DNA from: Halocaridina rubra
Taxonomy: Eukaryota > Arthropoda > Malacostraca > Decapoda > Atyidae
Assembly (NCBI GenBank): GCA_037179515.1
Contig: JAXCGZ010013642.1
Span: 1 to 12,500 of the forward strand
Length of the DNA: 12,500 nt
Direction of reading: 5' to 3'
Within the stretch, counting starts at the first letter, position 1. The number at the start of each line of letters is the position of its first letter. The notes under the pieces were generated by a model. The model did not search any database. It was not told the DNA's origin and worked only from the letters and a program-made list of their open reading frames with translations. Shown here one piece after another: positions 1 through 7,490 of the stretch. A program made the position numbers and the translations under genes.

Positions 1-710
1 CAGAATATTTTCAATGATATACTCTATCAACAACATTCAGTGGTCACTCTTTCCCATTGGTGATTCATACTCAATTTTTCCAATATCCAACACGTTATCT
101 GTGAATACTAGATCAAGAGGTGATGGCTCATCCCCACCCCTGGCCCTCGTTGGTTCCATTACATGTTGGTGTAGGAAATTCCCTTATATGCAATCTAGGA
201 ATCTTGCCCCGAACAAGTCCTCACCACTGTGTGGGTCAAGATTTATCCAATCTATCTCTTTATGATTAATATCTCCTATAATTAAAATCCTACATTTCCT
301 CTCCCGTGCCATGTTAACAAATGAGTTCATGACTTCAATAGTACCTATATGACTTTACTCATAAACTTCAAGCCTATGTTGGTTCCTTGGTGGGTTATAT
401 GCAACAGTTATTATAATGCTCTCTGACCCAGAATTTATGCGAGCAACAAGAAAATTCCTTGAACTCACTTTCTATATCCAAGTTTATTTCTCCAACCTGA
501 ATCCTATCACTTATAAGCAGTGTATCTTTCCACCAGTCCTCTCATATCTTTCAACCCTTAATATTCTGAAGTCCTTAGGAAAAACTGTGACGCTATTTAT
601 GTCCTCACTCAACTTAGTTTCAGTAGCTGCTACTATATCTGCCTTACTGTTGTAAATCCTATCTTTTAATTCTACTGCCTTACCAGCTAATCCATCAGCA
701 TTTGTGTATT
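1..710 (-). pseudogene. LINE AP endonuclease domain, broken and cut by the left edge
   Basis: Minus-strand translation in shifting frames gives the blocks of a LINE apurinic-type endonuclease in the right order. NADGLAGKAVELK marks the start (708-661). ADIVAATETKLSE carries the catalytic-Glu region (645-603). VAYNPPRNQHR is at about 410-370. IGDINHKEIDW, the GDxN block, is at about 290-255. GDEPSPLDLVFTD lies at about 140-100, and KSDH, the terminal SDH block, at about 51-40. In active elements this domain nicks the target DNA to prime reverse transcription. Here there are in-frame stops, including one just after the SDH block and one near 184, plus at least one frame change around 410-540. 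It is therefore a relic. The open frames on the plus strand at 14-265 and 416-655 are antisense shadows of it. Confidence 0.85.
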
Positions 711-739
711 ACAATCTTAATGAGGCCCCCATCTCCTGA

Positions 740-1140
740 TCTTTTGTCATTATCTTCTTTATCTCCCCTTTGTGTGGAATAACTTTGAAATGAAATTTTT
801 TCTTCTCTTCTTCATTTCTTTCCTTATTTAAACTTCTTGCCTCTTGCAACAAGTTTTTTATCTTTCCCATCTCTTCCCCTGTTCTCTATTGTCTAATGAA
901 CACTTCTTTGAGTTCTTGAAGGTATTTTAGACTTTTTTCCTCATTAGTATTTCTCTACATGTTTCTCCTCTCTCAGAGGTTACTTTTGTTGGTCTCTGCT
1001 TTCCCTCCCTAGAATATTTGCCTAGTTGGTGAATGTTTACAATATCCTCAGGACCACAAACTACTTCAAGTTTTCTTATCAGGTCTACAACCCTAGCTTT
1101 ATTTTCTTCAAGTCTCCCCTGCCATGTTCGCTCCTGGGAT
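740..1140 (-). pseudogene. ORF1-like nucleic-acid-binding segment upstream of the endonuclease
   Basis: The minus strand reads through a charged helical stretch (RLEENKARVVDLIRKLEVV, about 1120-1060), then LGKYSREGKQRPTKVTS at about 1028-975. That block resembles the RxGKx...RPxxV signature of LINE ORF1 C-terminal or RRM-like domains, which bind element RNA and act as chaperones. After a TAG near 939 the frame is lost, but lysine/glutamate-rich coding-like sequence continues to about 740. The spacing to the endonuclease start is short, about 250-350 bp, so this domain may have been fused to the endonuclease in one protein rather than being a separate ORF1. That is an inference from spacing only. 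Confidence 0.6.
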
Positions 1141-1178
1141 TCGCTTATGCCTGAGATTACCCCTGTCTTCTGTGTGTG

Positions 1179-1462
1179 ATTACTAATTGTGATTACCTAA
1201 TTGTGTTTACGGGAAAGAGCCCAAAGCTCGTATCCTCCCGTCTCCTGATCGGTTCCATTTTCTACTTAGTGATACTTATCATACCTGTCCTCAAAACTAT
1301 GGATTGAGATAGCATTAACTACCTTCTCGCTTAGCGAATTCCAATTATCAACTACTCTTACACTGAAAAAGTATTTCCTTACTGCCTGCAAAGAAGTTTT
1401 CTTACGAAGCTTCAAACCATGACCTCTAGTTCTAGAGCCTGCCATATAAAAATATCGATCCC
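1179..1462 (-). mobile_element. LINE copy A: 5'-truncated 3' end of a CR1-like element
   Basis: This 284-bp segment matches the 3' terminal part of copies B and C almost base for base. It holds the last codons of the reverse transcriptase ORF, a 3' UTR block containing TTTACGGGAAAGAGCCC on the plus strand, and two 14-bp terminal units (plus-strand consensus ATTACCTAATTGTG). The coding end reads SIHSFEDRYDKYH then stop on the minus strand, which looks like the natural C-terminus of the family. The 5' truncation point, within ATCGATCCCT, abuts the TG tract at 1463-1480. The 3' end abuts another TG run at 1171-1178. Confidence 0.85.
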
Positions 1463-1480
1463 TGTGTGTGTGTGTGTGTG
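1463..1480. repeat. (TG)9 tract at the A/B junction
   Basis: Eighteen bases of pure TG separate the truncated 5' end of LINE copy A from the 3' end of copy B. No non-repeat sequence lies between them. Confidence 0.9.
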
Positions 1481-1950
1481 ATTACCTAATTGATTACCTA
1501 ATTGTGTTTACGGGAAAGAGCCCAAAGCTCGTATCTTCCCGTCTGCTGATCGGTTCCATTTTAGACTTAGTGATACTTATCATACCTGTCCTTAAAACTA
1601 TGTATTGAGATAGCATTAACTACCTCCTCGCTTAGCGAATTCCAATTATCAACTACTCTTACACTAAAATGTATTTCCTTACATCCTGCAAACAAGTTTT
1701 CTTACGAAACTTCAAACTATGACCTCTAGTTCTAGAGCCAGCCATATCAAAATATCGATCCCTATCCACTCTATCATAACCATGAAGGAATTTAAAGACT
1801 GTCACCATATCCCCCCCTCACTCTTCTAGCTTCGAGTGATGGTAAGTCTAATTCCCTCAGCCTCTCATCATAACTGAGATTGCGTATTTCTGGCACCAGT
1901 TTCGTGGCATGTCTTTGAACTTTTCAAGCTTAGCTATGTGCTTTTTCAAG
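1481..1950 (-). mobile_element. LINE copy B: 5'-truncated 3' end of the same CR1-like element
   Basis: About 470 bp are colinear with copy C, covering the end of the reverse transcriptase ORF, the 3' UTR and the 14-bp terminal units (one of them lacking two bases). It is truncated within the sequence CTTTTTCAAG; copy C continues there with TGCGG, whereas here a TG tract begins, so the junction has a TG microhomology. Small indels, including an extra C in the run near 1812-1819 and a lost base in the A run near 1665, disrupt the reading frame. The copy is non-coding. Confidence 0.85.
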
Positions 1951-1968
1951 TGTGTGTGTGTGTGTGTG
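1951..1968. repeat. (TG)9 tract at the B/C junction
   Basis: Eighteen bases of pure TG separate the truncated 5' end of copy B from the 3' end of copy C, the same arrangement and the same length as the A/B junction. Confidence 0.9.
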
Positions 1969-2083
1969 ATTACCTAATTGTGATTACCTAATTGTGTTTA
2001 CGGGAAAGAGCCCAAAGCTCGTATCTTCCCGTCTCCTCATCGGTTTCCATTTTTAGACTTAGTGATACTTATCATACCTGTCC

Positions 2084-3316
2084 TTAAAAACTATGGATTG
2101 AGATAGCATTAACTACCTCCTCGCTTAGCGAATTCCAATTATCAACTACTCTTACACTGAAAAAGTATTTCCTTACATCCTGCAAAGAAGTTTTCTTACG
2201 AAGCTTCAAACTATGACCTCTAGTTCTAGAGCCAGCCATATCGAAATATCGATCCCTATCCACTCTATCATAACCATGAAGGAATTTAAAGACTGTCACC
2301 ATATCCCCCCTCACTCTTCTAGCTTCGAGTGATGGCAAGTCTAATTCCCTCAGCCTCTCATCATAACTGAGATTGCGTATTTCTGGCACCAGTTTCGTGG
2401 CATGTCTTTGAACTTTTTCAAGCTTAGCTATGTGCTTTTTCAAGTGCGGATTCCAAAAGGGGGCTGCATATTCGAGTTTTGGCCTCACATAGGTTACATA
2501 AATATTTCTGAACATTTCCTTGTCCATGTGCCTGAAGGCTACCCTTACATTTGATAAGAATGCATATGCTGCCCTTACTACGCCATTTATATGTATTTCT
2601 GGAGACAAATCTGCCAGTATGTTTACTCCTAGATCTCTCTCATTTTCTGTCTCTTGAAGTTGTACTCCAGCCACCGAGTAGTCAAGCTTGGGCCTTCTTG
2701 CACTTGTACCCATTCTCATTACCTTACATTTTGAGGTATTGAATTTCATTAGCCACTTTTCTGACCACTCATGCAGATTATTTAGATCCTCCTGAAGTTC
2801 TCTACCATTGTTCTCGTTTTTTACTTTCTTCACAATCTTTGCATCATCTGCAAACATATTCATGAATGAATTTACAGACTCTGGTAGGTCATTTACATAT
2901 ACAAGGAACAAAAGTGGCCCTAAAACTGAACCCTGTGGAACTCCACTACTAACTCTTCTCCATTCAGACACTGAGTGTCTTACTCTAACCCTCTGTTCCC
3001 TTCCTTCTAAGTAAGTTTTTATCCATTCCAAGACATTTCCACCTATTCTAGCCATTGATTGCAGCTTCCTAATAAGTCTCCCATGTGGAACAGTGTCAAA
3101 CGCTTTCTGGAAGTCTAGGAATATGCAATCTGCCCAGCCCTCTCTTTCCTGTAAGATTTGGCTTACCTCATCATAAAATTCTAATAAGTTTGTTACTGTT
3201 GATCTACCTTCTCTGAAGCCATGTTGCCTCACTGACAAAAAGTTGAAGGATTCCAAGTGAAGAGAGATATGTTTCCTTAGTAGTTTCTCCATAAGTTTGC
3301 AAACTATGCTGGTCAA
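2084..3316 (-). CDS. Non-LTR retrotransposon reverse transcriptase (CR1-like), main open part of copy C
   Basis: This 410-residue open frame holds most of a LINE reverse transcriptase, which copies element RNA at a nicked chromosomal site. Motif A is FLDFQKAFD with the catalytic Asp at residue 68. The B block is SGVPQGSVLGP at about 124-134, and motif C is FADD at 155-158. The C-terminal block YVRPKLEYAAPFWNPHLKK...LEKVQRHATK and the LEARRVRGDM motif are typical of CR1-like elements. All three catalytic aspartates are present. The Met at the listed start is not a true start: homologous sequence continues upstream in another frame (NYRPVSLT block, then 3327-3521). The C-terminus, ...NAISIHSF, is premature because of one extra A relative to copies A and B, which read on to ...DRYDKYH. 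Non-functional as it stands. Confidence 0.9.
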   Translation of the reverse strand: MTSIVCKLMEKLLRKHISLHLESFNFLSVRQHGFREGRSTVTNLLEFYDEVSQILQEREGWADCIFLDFQKAFDTVPHGRLIRKLQSMARIGGNVLEWIKTYLEGREQRVRVRHSVSEWRRVSSGVPQGSVLGPLLFLVYVNDLPESVNSFMNMFADDAKIVKKVKNENNGRELQEDLNNLHEWSEKWLMKFNTSKCKVMRMGTSARRPKLDYSVAGVQLQETENERDLGVNILADLSPEIHINGVVRAAYAFLSNVRVAFRHMDKEMFRNIYVTYVRPKLEYAAPFWNPHLKKHIAKLEKVQRHATKLVPEIRNLSYDERLRELDLPSLEARRVRGDMVTVFKFLHGYDRVDRDRYFDMAGSRTRGHSLKLRKKTSLQDVRKYFFSVRVVDNWNSLSEEVVNAISIHSF

Positions 3317-3326
3317 GGAAACTGGT

Positions 3327-3521
3327 CTATAGTTCAGAGCCGTATCCCTCCTTCCCTTTTTGGAAGATAGGTATCACATTTGCTTGTTTCCAGCATCTTG
3401 GAATCTCCCCCGACTCCAGTGACTCCTTAAATATGATACTTAGTGCCACTGATATTGTGTTTGCGCATTTTTTAAGCACATGAGGGGATATGTCATCAGG
3501 GACCTGTAGCTTTATGAACAT
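3327..3521 (-). pseudogene. N-terminal reverse transcriptase fragment of copy C, out of frame with the rest
   Basis: The frame encodes PDDISPHVLKKCANT...GEIPRCWKQANVIPIF, the segment that precedes motif 1 of CR1-like reverse transcriptases (the P.CWK.A.V.PIFKKG region). An apparent single extra base at about 3362-3363 moves the downstream GRRDTALNYRPVSLT block into the frame of the 410-residue ORF. A second extra base near 3501, in the GGTCCCTGAT run on the minus strand, separates VHKATGP from DDISPHV. The first eight or so residues of this open frame are therefore out-of-frame noise. Upstream the element is lost at the TG tract. Confidence 0.8.
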
Positions 3522-3531
3522 CTAAATCCAT

Positions 3532-3533
<2 letters not shown>

Positions 3534-3626
<93 letters not shown>
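3534..3626. repeat. (TG)n dinucleotide microsatellite, 93 bp
   Basis: An uninterrupted GT/TG run lies directly against the 5'-truncated end of LINE copy C. The open frame through it on the plus strand (poly Cys-Val) is an artefact of the repeat. Its purity suggests recent expansion. Confidence 0.95.
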
Positions 3627-3627
<1 letters not shown>

Positions 3628-4190
3628 TTCCTTTCCTGTTGGCAGACCGTTAAAGCTGCTGGATGTTATTATACTTTATTTCGTCTTTGTCTTTTTGACA
3701 GCTTCGCTTATGGCTGATTGTTTCTAGTTTTTACAAACAAGTTCTGTTGTAGAATTCACATATGATGAAGGAACTTGTGTAAGGTTAGTTTTGGGTGATT
3801 ATTTTCATTATGTCTATTAAGAGGTAGCTGATTATTATCAGCCTATTGTGTTATATAGCGATTGGAAACAGAAATAAATAATTTGTATAAATAGAGAAAC
3901 AGTTAAGCCTAATACTTTTTCCTGGGGAATACCAAACGATTGTGTAAGAATGGTCTTCTAAAAGAGAAATTTTTCTTATCTTATATACTAAGGTGATGTG
4001 CTCTTTAAAATATGTGTAAGCAGGTAAAAGTCTGTATATGTCGTAAACAGGTGCATTAAGCGTATCGCTGAGCTTAAAGTACTTCATTGAAAAAAACACT
4101 CAACGTCCACGTTCTCCTTGATCGTAATATATAGATGAATTTCTTCTAAGGTGCATTTTTTATATATGTTTGTCGTGTTAAGACCCTCAT
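3627..4190. other. Unrecognised AT-rich intergenic sequence
   Basis: About 560 bp lie between the TG microsatellite and the TAGA array. I see no conserved protein block in any frame, no splice-bounded exon I would defend, no tRNA-like boxes and no clear repeat relationship to the rest of the window. The open frame on the minus strand at 3851-4099 has no recognisable motif and biased AT-rich composition; I regard it as chance. Confidence 0.6.
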
Positions 4191-4269
4191 AGATAGATAG
4201 ATAGATAGATTAGATAGATAGATAGATAGATAGATAGACAGATAGATAGATAGATAGATAGATAGATAT

Positions 4270-4320
<51 letters not shown>
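4191..4320. repeat. (TAGA)n tetranucleotide microsatellite, 130 bp, slightly interrupted
   Basis: The tract is AGAT/TAGA units with a few interruptions (around 4209-4211, 4239 and 4268-4271). It directly abuts the 3' end of the minus-strand LINE that begins at about 4321, so in that element's orientation it is a (TATC)n tail. It could derive from the element's own 3' terminal repeat or be a pre-existing target. Confidence 0.95.
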
Positions 4321-4563
4321 CGTTTAATTGACCACTTCTTTTCAAAAGTACAATCTTTACAAAAGGAATATTTGGTCCAAATTACAATGAATAAATACAA
4401 TTAGAGTTTTGTACAATCATCAAATAAGTAAATGAATTTTAAATTAATATACATTGCACTAATACCTGAATGATACCATATCACGTTTACACCATTACCA
4501 AGTCTCAGTTGTTCTAGTTTACGTTAACAAATTTCTAATATACATCTAATACAAAGAAAGGAG
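4321..4563 (-). other. 3' untranslated region of the older minus-strand LINE
   Basis: This AT-rich, non-coding stretch lies between the ORF2 stop (complement of 4564-4566) and the TATC microsatellite. I see no polyadenylation tail or other recognisable repeat in it. Its assignment rests on position only. Confidence 0.55.
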
Positions 4564-6201
4564 TCAATGTATAATTTGACAAACGACTTCGTAGTCAGTT
4601 CTCACTAATAATAAGTCAATGGCTGTGGTAACAATATATGTTTGCCTTATCTGTAACGAAATTGGACAATTTTCTATTACATGAGTTTCTGTCTGGATTT
4701 GGCCGCAGGAACACAACCTCTCCTCTATGGGTAGGCGACCCCTGCCTCTCCTATTCCAACGGCCTGTATCAACAGCCAATGAATGGGCACTTAACCGCAT
4801 TCTTGTCCATGATATACGTTCTATTTCATTCACTTTCAACCACTTAGTATAGATGTCATGAATCACTAGATCTAGGTTTACAGTTCTATAAAACATGTTC
4901 CTGTTTGAGCTAGAGTTTCTAAGTTTTAATTTCAATTCAGACAGTGTTTCCTCAATATCATTATTATTTTCTGTGATTAGGTTATGTATATACCTGGAAA
5001 CAGAGTCATTATAACCAAGTACCACCCTTATAGCATTGATCAAAGGGTCATCATTCATTGTATTCCTTTCAATCCACATCTTCTTGAAGAATTTCCTTTG
5101 CTTTGATCTAATCAACGCTTGTATCGGCGCTACACCCAGTTCTACCATACACACGTCATTGCTAGTAGTTTTTCGAACTCCCAAAACTTGTTTAATACAC
5201 CACTTATATTGTTTTTCTATGGGTTTGATATTAGCATTTAACCATGACTCGCATGCGTATAATAAAATTGATATGATGACAGCATCGAAAATTTTCTTTT
5301 TAACTACAAATGGCTCATCATTATTTCTACTTATAAATGAAACAAATTTTAGTGTATGACACATCTTACTACTTGCATGCAGCTTGATAGCTGATGAGGG
5401 AGAACCATCATCGGTAAAGGGGCTTCCTAGATAAACGTACTGATTACAGTAACTAATCACATCAGAATTACATACTATAGGCTCTTTTTCTTTCCCAGTA
5501 CCATTTATAACCATGAATTTTGTTTTACTGTTATTAACAATCATACCGTGAGAATTGCAAAATTCATATAAAATCCTTATCTTATATTCCATACCGTCCC
5601 TTGTTGTTGATAATACAATTGTGTCATCCATCATAACCATAATATGCATCCAAGCAAGGAAACCATCTAAAGGGCAATTTCGCTTTATCATCTGTATCAT
5701 ATCATTCACATACAAAACAAATAATATACATGATGTTGGCGAACCTTGGCGCACACCGACAGTAGCTGCAAGAAAAGAGGTACCAATTATACTATTTGTG
5801 TATTGGTATGCAGCTACCAAGGCCATGAGCATAGTCATTCCACATCCCATTCTTTTAAGAACAGAAAATAACTTATTTCTAGGCACGCAATCATACGCTC
5901 TCCTAAAATTTACAAATGTCACAAAAAGCTTCAATTTTTTCCTCCTAGCTATATCCATTAATAGCCTCAAAGTCACTATATGCTCCACACATCCTCTCCC
6001 CGCTTGACTTCCTGTTTGCTCTCTACATGGTCTGAACCATTGGCTGAGACGAACACACAAGACCATATCATAAATCTTAGCTGAGCTATTAATTATATTA
6101 ATACCTCTGTAATTGCCCGGAGAAGCTCTATTTCCTCGTTTGAATATTGTGTGCATTTTTCCCGCTATCCAACCTACTGGGTAGAAACCGGACAAACACA
6201 T
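4564..6201 (-). CDS. Non-LTR retrotransposon ORF2: reverse transcriptase plus C-terminal zinc knuckle, motif A mutated
   Basis: The 545-residue frame carries the reverse transcriptase of the older LINE: IFKRGNRASPGNYRGINII (19-37), motif A region FVNFRRAYD (96-104), motif B GVRQGSP (149-155), motif C MMDD (190-193), YLGSPFTDDGS, a thumb-like region (LLYACESWLN), and a C-terminal CxCx7Hx4C knuckle (Cys497, Cys499, His507, Cys512). Motif A normally begins with the metal-binding Asp; here residue 98 is Asn (complement of 5908-5910), one transition away from Asp, so the enzyme should be inactive. MMDD in place of FADD is probably tolerated, since YMDD is active in retroviral enzymes. Met1 is not a true start: coding continues upstream as ...LAFEWIMLIAT, then a stop, then FNN. 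Plus-strand open frames at 4638, 5036 and 5555 are shadows. Confidence 0.9.
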   Translation of the reverse strand: MCLSGFYPVGWIAGKMHTIFKRGNRASPGNYRGINIINSSAKIYDMVLCVRLSQWFRPCREQTGSQAGRGCVEHIVTLRLLMDIARRKKLKLFVTFVNFRRAYDCVPRNKLFSVLKRMGCGMTMLMALVAAYQYTNSIIGTSFLAATVGVRQGSPTSCILFVLYVNDMIQMIKRNCPLDGFLAWMHIMVMMDDTIVLSTTRDGMEYKIRILYEFCNSHGMIVNNSKTKFMVINGTGKEKEPIVCNSDVISYCNQYVYLGSPFTDDGSPSSAIKLHASSKMCHTLKFVSFISRNNDEPFVVKKKIFDAVIISILLYACESWLNANIKPIEKQYKWCIKQVLGVRKTTSNDVCMVELGVAPIQALIRSKQRKFFKKMWIERNTMNDDPLINAIRVVLGYNDSVSRYIHNLITENNNDIEETLSELKLKLRNSSSNRNMFYRTVNLDLVIHDIYTKWLKVNEIERISWTRMRLSAHSLAVDTGRWNRRGRGRLPIEERLCSCGQIQTETHVIENCPISLQIRQTYIVTTAIDLLLVRTDYEVVCQIIH

Positions 6202-6242
6202 GTTATTGAATTATGTAGCAATTAGCATTATCCACTCAAAAG

Positions 6243-6716
6243 CTAACACTTTAAACAAGCCAGGGGGTAGTCCGTCGGGTCCCTAGCCGTATTGCTCTTT
6301 AACCTTTTCATCTGATTCTGCACTTCAGCTGGCGTAATAGGATCATCTAATATAGGTATAGTTACATCCGTGTGAAAATCGTCTACATCAAGGTTGTCCA
6401 CATTGGGCGGGTTAAATATTTGTTCAAAATAGTCTTTGAATTGTTCATCACTTTGGTTGAACTCTGAATTGCCCTGATCTTCCATGATTTGTCCTTTCCA
6501 ATCTATTGCACTCCAAAGTCGAGTTTGATCAGTCTCCTCCAACAATGTATCCCATTTACTCAGTTCATTGTTTACTAAAGTTCCTACAGGGTCCCCACCA
6601 GATACACTAGTAGAGGCACAATCAAATAAAGCACTGCCAAGCCATACAGCTGACGAATCTATATCTTCATCTATATCCATTTCTAACCTACTGTTGTTCA
6701 GCTTAGTCAGAAACAT
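6243..6716 (-). pseudogene. Linker between endonuclease and reverse transcriptase of the older LINE
   Basis: The frame continues the older element upstream of its reverse transcriptase. It contains an acidic stretch (LEMDIDEDIDSS), LWSAIDWKGQI, FKDYFEQIFNPPN and ITPAEVQNQMKRLKSNTA, the block that precedes the KAPGPDG motif in LINE ORF2 proteins. At about 6281-6286 a one-base frameshift occurs: the listed frame goes on as RDPTDYPLACLKC and stops, while the neighbouring frame reads GPDGLPPGLFKVLAFEWI, which is clearly the authentic continuation. The start Met is arbitrary, because linker and endonuclease sequence lie further upstream. Its role in the active protein would be structural, joining nicking and copying domains. 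Confidence 0.8.
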
Positions 6717-6799
6717 ATCGATATCTAGCTTTTAAAACTGAATTGATCTTTTGGTCAGCCGATTATAAGCAGTGGACACATTACTACATTCTGCTCCAT

Positions 6800-6920
6800 C
6801 ATACCTAGCTCTGAGGCTCTTAACTTAATTAACCCAAGAGAGACGGAAGGAGGCAGCAATGTAATTGCAATAGGAGCATGATCTGATGGTAACGAGTCAT
6901 TATCAATTACATCAAAACCG
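6800..6920 (-). pseudogene. Endonuclease 3' end of the older LINE, beyond the insertion
   Basis: The minus strand immediately left of the inserted LINE reads GFDVIDNDSLPSDHAPIAI, containing the SDH block (6887-6879) that closes AP-type endonucleases. It continues SLGLIKLRASELGM before a stop near 6767, where the linker would follow. Joined to the 9305 end through the left target-site copy, the frame runs LVKFLSGFDVIDND without a break, which shows that the two pieces were one gene before the insertion. Confidence 0.85.
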
Positions 6921-6930
6921 CTTAAAAACT
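6921..6930 (+). repeat. Target-site duplication, left copy
   Basis: CTTAAAAACT flanks the 5' end of the younger LINE. It matches the right copy except for one missing T, and it is this copy that keeps the older element's endonuclease in frame. Confidence 0.75.
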
Positions 6931-7461
6931 AAATTATCTAATGAGGTATGGGAAGGGATTTCTGGGGTACAGATGTGGGTAGTTAATCCAGCAGGTCAGG
7001 TCGCAGGTAGCGGATTACCCCGAAATTTGGGTACCACATGCCAAGGATTATCACAAGATAAGATCAATACATTAAATTCTCTCACAGGAAAGAACAGCAG
7101 CCCGTCAGTTAATATAAATTTGGATGAGGAATATAACAATTTTGTCATGACTCTTAAGAATAGTCAGAGAGACTATATTCCCATGAAACATTGCAGATCA
7201 AGAAAAAATGACCCTAAATGGATGAACAATAGAATAAAGAATCTTATAGGTATTAAAAGAGGAATATACAGGAAACTAAAAAGAGGTGAAGAGCAGGTGA
7301 GGCAGCAATATATACAGTTAAACAGGGAAGTTAAAAAGATAGTTAGAGAGTCGAAAAGAAAATACGAAGTTAGAATAGCAGGAGAAGCTAAAGAAAATCC
7401 TAAAGGGTTTTATCAACATTATCAAACAAAATTTAAGGAAAAGTCGGACCAATTGAAGTAG
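6931..7461 (+). pseudogene. Linker region of the younger LINE, frameshifted
   Basis: From about 7090 the frame reads SLTGKNSSPSVNI, YNNFVMTLKNSQRDYIP, NDPKWMNNRIKNLIGIKR and AKENPKGFYQHYQTKFKEK, the block between endonuclease and reverse transcriptase in CR1-like ORF2 proteins. Further upstream a neighbouring frame gives VPHAKDYHKIRS (about 7032-7067), so a frame change lies near 7070. At the 3' end, a single missing base in the GAAAAG run (7438-7443) causes the stop at 7459-7461. In the next frame the protein continues VGPIEVANGHITDDDK directly into the 543-residue ORF. The apparent ATG at 6886 lies in the host element and is not meaningful. Confidence 0.8.
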
Positions 7462-7490
7462 CCAATGGCCATATCACAGATGACGATAAA

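Larger units (their letters stand above)
1..1170 (-). mobile_element. 5' half of a degenerate non-LTR retrotransposon (ORF1-like region plus AP endonuclease)
   Basis: Read on the minus strand, this stretch first encodes an ORF1-like nucleic-acid-binding segment (about 1140-950). About 350 bp later comes an apurinic-type endonuclease running to the left edge. The reverse transcriptase expected next would lie outside the window. Stops and frame changes are scattered throughout, so no protein of useful length survives. The wording of the conserved blocks resembles CR1-like LINEs that I associate with decapod genomes; this is recall, not a search. Copy A of another LINE family sits immediately upstream on the same strand, separated by a short TG tract at 1171-1178. 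The whole region is an old, non-functional insertion. Confidence 0.85.
1969..3533 (-). mobile_element. LINE copy C: longest copy, keeping most of the reverse transcriptase
   Basis: This is the third head-to-tail copy, about 1.56 kb. On the minus strand it starts inside the region just before the reverse transcriptase (VHKATGPDD-like block), continues through the catalytic motifs and the C-terminal domain, and ends in the shared 3' UTR and two 14-bp terminal units. Its 5' truncation abuts the 93-bp TG tract at 3534-3626 and its 3' end abuts the TG tract at 1951-1968. Two frameshifts interrupt the N-terminal part and one extra A shortens the C-terminus. It is the best-preserved member of the array. 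Confidence 0.9.

Noticed and set aside
1171..3533. CRISPR-like array of regularly repeated units
   Set aside because: The repeats are long LINE 3' ends of unequal length with TG spacers in a eukaryotic context; there are no short direct repeats with unique spacers.
3536..3727. Cys-Val repeat open frame
   Set aside because: It is a translation of the TG microsatellite; the sequence after the repeat has no recognisable motif.
4146..4400. Minus-strand frame with Leu-Ser-Ile-Tyr repeats
   Set aside because: It is a translation of the TAGA array and flanking non-coding sequence.
5555..6007. 150-residue plus-strand open frame
   Set aside because: It lies entirely antisense to the well-supported reverse transcriptase of the older LINE and has no motif of its own.
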